Positions 49,801 through 53,809 of a stretch of 53,809 nt of DNA are shown here, in pieces. Location: contig NZ_CALEMX010000487.1 of the NCBI RefSeq assembly GCF_937910335.1, positions 1 through 53,809 of the forward strand. The letters run 5' to 3'. A program made the position numbers and the translations under genes. The notes under the pieces are model-generated. The model did no database searches and was not told the DNA's origin. It worked only from the letters and a program-made list of their open reading frames with translations. Within the stretch, counting starts at the first letter, position 1; each line of letters starts with the position of its first letter. This DNA comes from an uncultured Gimesia sp. (GTDB lineage Bacteria > Planctomycetota > Planctomycetia > Planctomycetales > Planctomycetaceae).

Positions 49801-50618
49801 TCTTTCTGGCAATCCGCCTGGCAATGGTAGAGCGTTTTCGAAATAACGGCGTCGAGCTCCCCATGATCCTGGATGATGTGCTTGTTAATTTTGACCAGGA
49901 GCGAACAATCGCTGCTATTAAAACTTTAAATGCCGTTGCTGAAAAAGGGCAGCAAATCCTGTTCTTCACCTGCCATCTACATCTATCCCAACTGTTTGAA
50001 GAACATGGTGGCGATCCCATCTTGTTACAGGATACGAAGTCTCAATCCACTACATCTCCTGCCTTGACGCAGTCTAATCCCGAAATGGAACAAACATCCG
50101 ATACCGAAAGATCCCACGAACAGCGAGCATTTCGCAGAGACAGTCCGCATGATGCTTCATCCTGTTTCAGCCCGTCGATCCCGCCATTTTATTTGAATCG
50201 TTCGATGCCCATAGAATCAGCCCCCTCCATTGGCGCCAAAACAGCACAACGGCTGGAAAGAATTGGTATCTTTACTATCGATGATTTTCTGGAGTGTAAT
50301 CCCGAATTCGTCTCCGGAAAGTTGAAGAGACGCCACATCAACAAACAGAAAATTCGTCAATGGAAAAAACAAGCGAAGCTGGTTTGCTGCATTCCTGGTT
50401 TACGAGGCCATGACGCACAGGTTCTAGTTGCTTGCGGCTTTTTTGAGCCCGATGCGATCGCACGTTCTTCACCGAATGAATTATTCGAAAAAGTACAGGC
50501 GTTTGTAAATACTTATGAAGGAGAACGACTTCTCCGAGGCGCTAAAAAACCGGACTTCAGTGAAATCACAGACTGGATCAATTGGTCTCAACAAGCCAGA
50601 GAACTGCATGCCGCTTGA
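46884..50618 (+). CDS. SbcC/YhaN-like AAA ATPase with internal TM hairpin and C-terminal DUF4332-like domain
   Basis: Walker A 'GPNETGKST', signature 'LSSGTREQLFLAIRL', Walker B 'LPMILDDVLVNFD', H-loop 'FFTCHLH'; long coiled coils. C-terminal 'SIGAKTAQRLERIGIFTIDDFLECNPEFVSGKL...' resembles DUF4332. 4-nt ATGA overlap with the upstream gene. Confidence 0.85.
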   Translation: MKITRIHVDQFGNWKDLTLAPLNAGINVFYGPNETGKSTLMRMIRGILYGFHLEKIQAGSRVSDAVPWSGLLDIQHKGQRYEIRRKTNSKANGHFWFQGESKGTSSQDLLTSLHAGVNETVYENIFAIGLNELQELGTLHGDQVAQHIYGLSLGPEGRAILDASDQLGQSQQKLLSDNFKTGKLVDLYQRLDDVNSKLEDLKQQAERFFNLTGELQKLRSESDSLKKRKAGLQYQIRGHRFLDRVWRPWQEVQTLRQKLKQLPIIQNFPENGVALLNEYDQDLKQLEAKLIELEAEIQRLGKEIERYESANDFLNFAPDIQSLSDQKAWIADLEQQYQQGESQRIDVEQALNKHLTQDLTLSDIRQIQTTPDNNQCLIQAARAYQLACTKRKNAHQRYKKVSRKYQQTLVQLQEQSSELLNGNSIEEEMRRAHERMKHLERLSQLRVRESEILIRQEALQEQLSRLRSHARIPSWAKKSLFGFALAGMLLIVAGVWRGVSDAVLVGLIYCLSGMFLGGIAWALKKHYEIDIDDQAEELQDESRTLDIHLRETQQEIELLLEDEFFALKIITEGHSLTSHRQHNNIPALNYNEENILRTDLLHELALKISQLEQLKTEQERAQKTRQLLVKLRNRSQEIQRLFSSKRHDWCECLKQLGLTETLKTTEAFQMWHRVSNANLYANQLDQIKRQIKPAGEIINQFNQRVRDLGLRMDRRNHNFDKPFDVIAEWERELGTLSVHQQDCARLRKEEKKLRQQSDSIQLNIQELKQKRSSLMIQGSASNREEFVQRATSLEERILIENLLEDAQTELEHISRTEQEMAIVEEDLLNFNLDDNTEHLEMLNLELEDIEQDLVRTAENMGRLKQEFQNAKTDRSSAHLRFEREQILQQIKQTSTNWFANQLSKTGLKQLRLEYERTCQPETLAIASEYLSQLTNGKYTNIWTPLGEQFPKIDDQQGHTLTVSELSSGTREQLFLAIRLAMVERFRNNGVELPMILDDVLVNFDQERTIAAIKTLNAVAEKGQQILFFTCHLHLSQLFEEHGGDPILLQDTKSQSTTSPALTQSNPEMEQTSDTERSHEQRAFRRDSPHDASSCFSPSIPPFYLNRSMPIESAPSIGAKTAQRLERIGIFTIDDFLECNPEFVSGKLKRRHINKQKIRQWKKQAKLVCCIPGLRGHDAQVLVACGFFEPDAIARSSPNELFEKVQAFVNTYEGERLLRGAKKPDFSEITDWINWSQQARELHAA

Positions 50619-50642
50619 TCATGATGTTTTTACAGTTCTACT

Positions 50643-51881
50643 TCAGAGACGCGTCAGATCACTTCTTAATAAATTGAGAGCCGCTTTCGTTACGCGGCTT
50701 TTCGCAATCGCCCGGTTGACTGTTAATCCAATTTCTTCGACTAACTCAACCCCCTCAGCAACCAAGGCTATAAACGCCTGTGGAATATTTTCTGCGTCTT
50801 GCCAGGACTGATTCACGTCCAGAACGATCGAAAGTGCATAATTGCTTGCATATTTTTCTCGTGTTTCTTTTGCCAGAGAAATGGCGCCAGAAGCACTAAA
50901 TTGATATCCGTCGTCTACCAAATTATTCTGTTGGTCGGCTGGCAAACCAGGCATTCCGGAAATGGTTCCTCCGGCATAGCAAGTAGTCGAACCGGTCACA
51001 TCCGTCAATCGGTAAGACAATAGACCTCCCGTTCCACATTCACAAGTTGCCAGCGTTTGCCCCCGTTCGCTGAGCAGCGCTACAACCACATGTTCCAGTT
51101 CTTCGTCCTCATATCCATAAATGTAATCGCCAATCCGTTCATGGATCAGGTCACAGGTTTCTGAAATTTTCTGTTCGCAGACTTCTACTGATTTACCTGT
51201 GGCTTTAATCCGTAAAGTAATTGTCGCCTCATGTGCCGTGATTCCGACCTCGGGATCACGTCCACGACTGGTGATGTCTCCCAGAATTTCCTCTGTTTTC
51301 GATTCACCCATCCCAAAACAATTGATGCGGGCAAACCGAATCACGTTCGTTCCCGTGGAAAGTCGGGGAAGAATTGATTGAGTAAACATCGGCTTCATTT
51401 CCGAAGGTACACCGGGCATCGCAGCGATACAGCAATTCGTGTTCAAATTTTCACGAGGCACTTCCATCCAAATTCCAGGCGCGGTTCCATGCATATTTTC
51501 GATCGGTTCAGACCCTTGGGGAAACAGAGCCTGAATCCGGTTTCGTTCGGGCATCTCTCGATCGCGTTGCAGGAACATGTTTTCAATAATTTGCAGCGAA
51601 TTCTCATCCAGAGCCAGATCTGCTCCGGTTAATTCCGCCATCGCCTGTCGCGTTAAATCGTCTAACGTGGGGCCCAGTCCTCCTGTGATCAATACCAGAT
51701 CAGACCGTCGTATGGAAAGTCGCAATTGCTCAACAAGCTCGTCGAGATGGTCAGCGATGGTCGTATGAAAGTGTGTGGATATTCCCACGGAAGCTAATTG
51801 AGTACTTAACCATTGACTGTTGGTATCCAGTTTTTCTCCATTCGTCAGTTCGCTGCCGATCGCTATTATTTCTGCTCGCAT
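50643..51881 (-). CDS. cinA: CinA family protein (MoCF-like N-terminal domain plus divergent PncC-like C-terminal domain)
   Basis: 'MRAEIIAIGSELTNGEKLDTNSQWLSTQLA', 'LITGGLGPTLDDLT'. C-terminal 'LATCECGTGGLLSYRLTDVTGS' corresponds to the AESCTGG region. Confidence 0.85.
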   Translation of the reverse strand: MRAEIIAIGSELTNGEKLDTNSQWLSTQLASVGISTHFHTTIADHLDELVEQLRLSIRRSDLVLITGGLGPTLDDLTRQAMAELTGADLALDENSLQIIENMFLQRDREMPERNRIQALFPQGSEPIENMHGTAPGIWMEVPRENLNTNCCIAAMPGVPSEMKPMFTQSILPRLSTGTNVIRFARINCFGMGESKTEEILGDITSRGRDPEVGITAHEATITLRIKATGKSVEVCEQKISETCDLIHERIGDYIYGYEDEELEHVVVALLSERGQTLATCECGTGGLLSYRLTDVTGSTTCYAGGTISGMPGLPADQQNNLVDDGYQFSASGAISLAKETREKYASNYALSIVLDVNQSWQDAENIPQAFIALVAEGVELVEEIGLTVNRAIAKSRVTKAALNLLRSDLTRL

Positions 51882-51957
51882 CGTCTCTTTCAGTATAAGG
51901 AATTAACAGCACGAAACCTGAGATTCATGGCCGAGACATCATTGAATGATGACGTAC

Positions 51958-53049
51958 TCACGACGCAACATGCAGCGCCAGTTTATATTGTTCAACAGTT
52001 CTCTCAACCATCGTTTCTACACGAAATTCTTGTCTGACTAGTTCCCGTGCCGACTCACCCATCGCACGCGCTTTGAGTGGATCTTTCAATAACATGAGGA
52101 TGCTGTTGGTTAACGCCTCACTATTTGAAGGAGGAACCACTAATCCTGTCTCCCCATCACGGATGACCGAATAAATCCCCCCCACACCTGTTGCGATGAC
52201 CGGCTTTGCTAATGACATCGCTTCCAGCATGATCGTTCCCAGCCCCTGTCTTAACGAAGCCAGACAGAAGATATCCATTGCTTCGAGCGAAATAGAGAAA
52301 TCGTAGAGATTCGAAACAAAAGTCACATTTTCCGAAATTTCCAAATCACGTGCTAAATAACGAAGATTGCTTTCCTCGGGACCAGCGCCTGAAATCAAAA
52401 ACTGGACATTCGGATTCACTGCTAACACACGGCTTGCAGCTCCTAAAAAATAGGGGAGCCCTTTGATGGCTTCCAGCGGACCGGCTGTCCCTACAACAGG
52501 CTGATGATCTTGTGACAATACCGGCAAAAGTTGTGAATGATCGGGTACATGCACGCCACTGGGAATCACTAAAATCAACTCTTCTGGCAAACTGGTTCGG
52601 GCTAATAAATCTTTTTTGACAGATTCACTGACGGTGATGATCCCTCTGCACCATCGCATATCAATCCGAAGCTTTTCATCGCTCTGCAAATAATCATTCA
52701 CGGTCAGAATAAATGGACGTTTGATTTTTCTGGCAAGCCATTGCCCTTGTGGAAGCACATGCCTGGATTGGATATGAATCAGGTCTGGTGGTTGTTTCAA
52801 TAATTCCTGCTGTACCAGCCGTAATACTATTTGACCCAGTAACGGTACATTCAAATTTCGGTACTCTAACATCTCCAGATTAGATCGAATACTGGGATCA
52901 ACTTTGGATGCATCAGGACATATCACACATGTATTGATTCCATAATTGGTCGCATGTTGTGCCAGGCGCAAGGTGTAAGCCGAGGTTCCTCTGACTTCAA
53001 ATGGACCTGCAAACAACAATACATCAATCGGGGAATCTGCTTTACTCAT
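51958..53049 (-). CDS. Glycosyltransferase family 4-like
   Basis: 'VVGTAGPLEAIKGLPYFLGAASRV...FLISGAGPEESNLRYLARDL', 'LRQGLGTIMLEAMSLAKPVIATGVGGIYSVIRDGETGLVVPP'. Confidence 0.85.
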   Translation of the reverse strand: MSKADSPIDVLLFAGPFEVRGTSAYTLRLAQHATNYGINTCVICPDASKVDPSIRSNLEMLEYRNLNVPLLGQIVLRLVQQELLKQPPDLIHIQSRHVLPQGQWLARKIKRPFILTVNDYLQSDEKLRIDMRWCRGIITVSESVKKDLLARTSLPEELILVIPSGVHVPDHSQLLPVLSQDHQPVVGTAGPLEAIKGLPYFLGAASRVLAVNPNVQFLISGAGPEESNLRYLARDLEISENVTFVSNLYDFSISLEAMDIFCLASLRQGLGTIMLEAMSLAKPVIATGVGGIYSVIRDGETGLVVPPSNSEALTNSILMLLKDPLKARAMGESARELVRQEFRVETMVERTVEQYKLALHVAS

Positions 53050-53109
53050 TCGCTTTTCTTAGCATTGACCGTTTCAAACAAATTCAAAGCGAACTGCTGT
53101 GAAAGAGTA

Positions 53110-53809
53110 TCATCTGGAACGGCGGAGTGATTTGGGAGGGGAGAGAATTTCATTCAAAATAATTGCCTGGCGTAATGATTGAGGATTTTTCATCAACCCT
53201 CTGATGACTTTCACTCCCTCTGATCTGGAAGCACGTTTTTCTTCATCAGCATGAGCCCCAAAAGATCCTATGAGATGCTTGTTGACTTTGCTGGTAAGAT
53301 GACCGTGAATACTTGACGAGATATGAGATTGATGCTTTTCTTCGATGCGATCGCGCAGATCCCCTCCTGTTCGTTCCTTGCGATCTTGTGCTTCAATATC
53401 TGATCGCTCCCTCAGCGTTAAATGCTGTTTGGCACTTTGATTTTCGGTCGAACTGCGAACAGACTGTTGGCTTTGCCTTTTTTGTTGAGGACGAGATGGT
53501 TGTGACTTTTGCTGTCGACGCCTGCGACGTTGGGGAACTTGCTGGACCGGAGTCTCTGCTTTGAAATCCTCTTCGTCAAGTTCAAAAATTTCGACGTTGG
53601 CAGGTTTTTGTTTTTTCTCCTGCTGAGGATTAATCGCATCCTGTAGAAATTTTTCTAATTCCTGCTGCAGCGCCGCCTTCTGTTTCTGCTTTCCAGGCTG
53701 GGGTTTATTTTTTTCCTTGGCAGCATTCATGATAGCGCTCCCAATGCTGATAATCACGAAGATGATGCCAAAGATAACCCCGACAATGTCGGCTGCAAAA
53801 AGTGGAATA
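53110..53809 (-). CDS. Hypothetical membrane-anchored, Gln/Arg/Lys-rich protein, truncated at the window edge
   Basis: The ORF track starts at an internal GTG (53757). The same frame continues without a stop to the window end and encodes 'IPLFAADIVGVIFGIIFVIISIGSAI', an N-terminal TM helix. Confidence 0.7.
   Translation of the reverse strand, partial: IPLFAADIVGVIFGIIFVIISIGSAIMNAAKEKNKPQPGKQKQKAALQQELEKFLQDAINPQQEKKQKPANVEIFELDEEDFKAETPVQQVPQRRRRRQQKSQPSRPQQKRQSQQSVRSSTENQSAKQHLTLRERSDIEAQDRKERTGGDLRDRIEEKHQSHISSSIHGHLTSKVNKHLIGSFGAHADEEKRASRSEGVKVIRGLMKNPQSLRQAIILNEILSPPKSLRRSR

Noticed and set aside
50679-50702. Hairpin agccgc/gcggct followed by a short T-run, possible terminator for the SbcC-like gene
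   Set aside because: Only 6 bp, three to four Ts, and inside the CinA coding region; insufficient evidence to call.
1-53809. Search for a phage/defence island, integrase, transposase, tRNA or CRISPR array
   Set aside because: No recognisable integrase, transposase, capsid or Cas proteins, spaced repeats or tRNA-like sequences were seen; the SbcC-like pair is not embedded among other defence genes.

Overview
The window looks like a chromosomal segment from a planctomycete, probably a Gimesia-like Planctomycetaceae. This taxon is inferred from the DUF1549/DUF1553/DUF1501, DUF1559-like, DUF1207 and HTTM gene content. I support about 37 protein-coding genes. No tRNA, rRNA, CRISPR array or transposase was recognised. 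Main blocks: (i) RDD / SpoIIM-like / membrane / DUF4129 / DUF4350 operon; (ii) a 2711-aa and an 1188-aa paralogous secreted/membrane pair; (iii) ceramidase-like, TolC, HTTM, CobA-HemD and DUF1207 genes; (iv) TrkA, PilZ and SDR genes; (v) two DUF1549/DUF1553 proteins, a DUF1501 protein and an ECF sigma factor, where one DUF1549 protein carries an anti-sigma-like N-terminus; (vi) a five-gene acyl/fatty-acid cassette (FabZ-FabG-ACP-FabZ-FabF); (vii) an SbcD/YhaO-like plus SbcC/YhaN-like pair followed by a convergent CinA gene. The most notable observation is that the SbcD/YhaO-like protein has lost essentially all canonical metallophosphoesterase metal ligands, while its translationally coupled ATPase partner is intact. 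That ATPase also has a transmembrane hairpin in its coiled coil and a C-terminal DUF4332-like helix-hairpin-helix module. This suggests a non-nucleolytic, membrane-associated SbcCD/YhaON-like system. The neighbouring CinA also has a degenerate deamidase domain. All family assignments come from reading motifs, with no database search.
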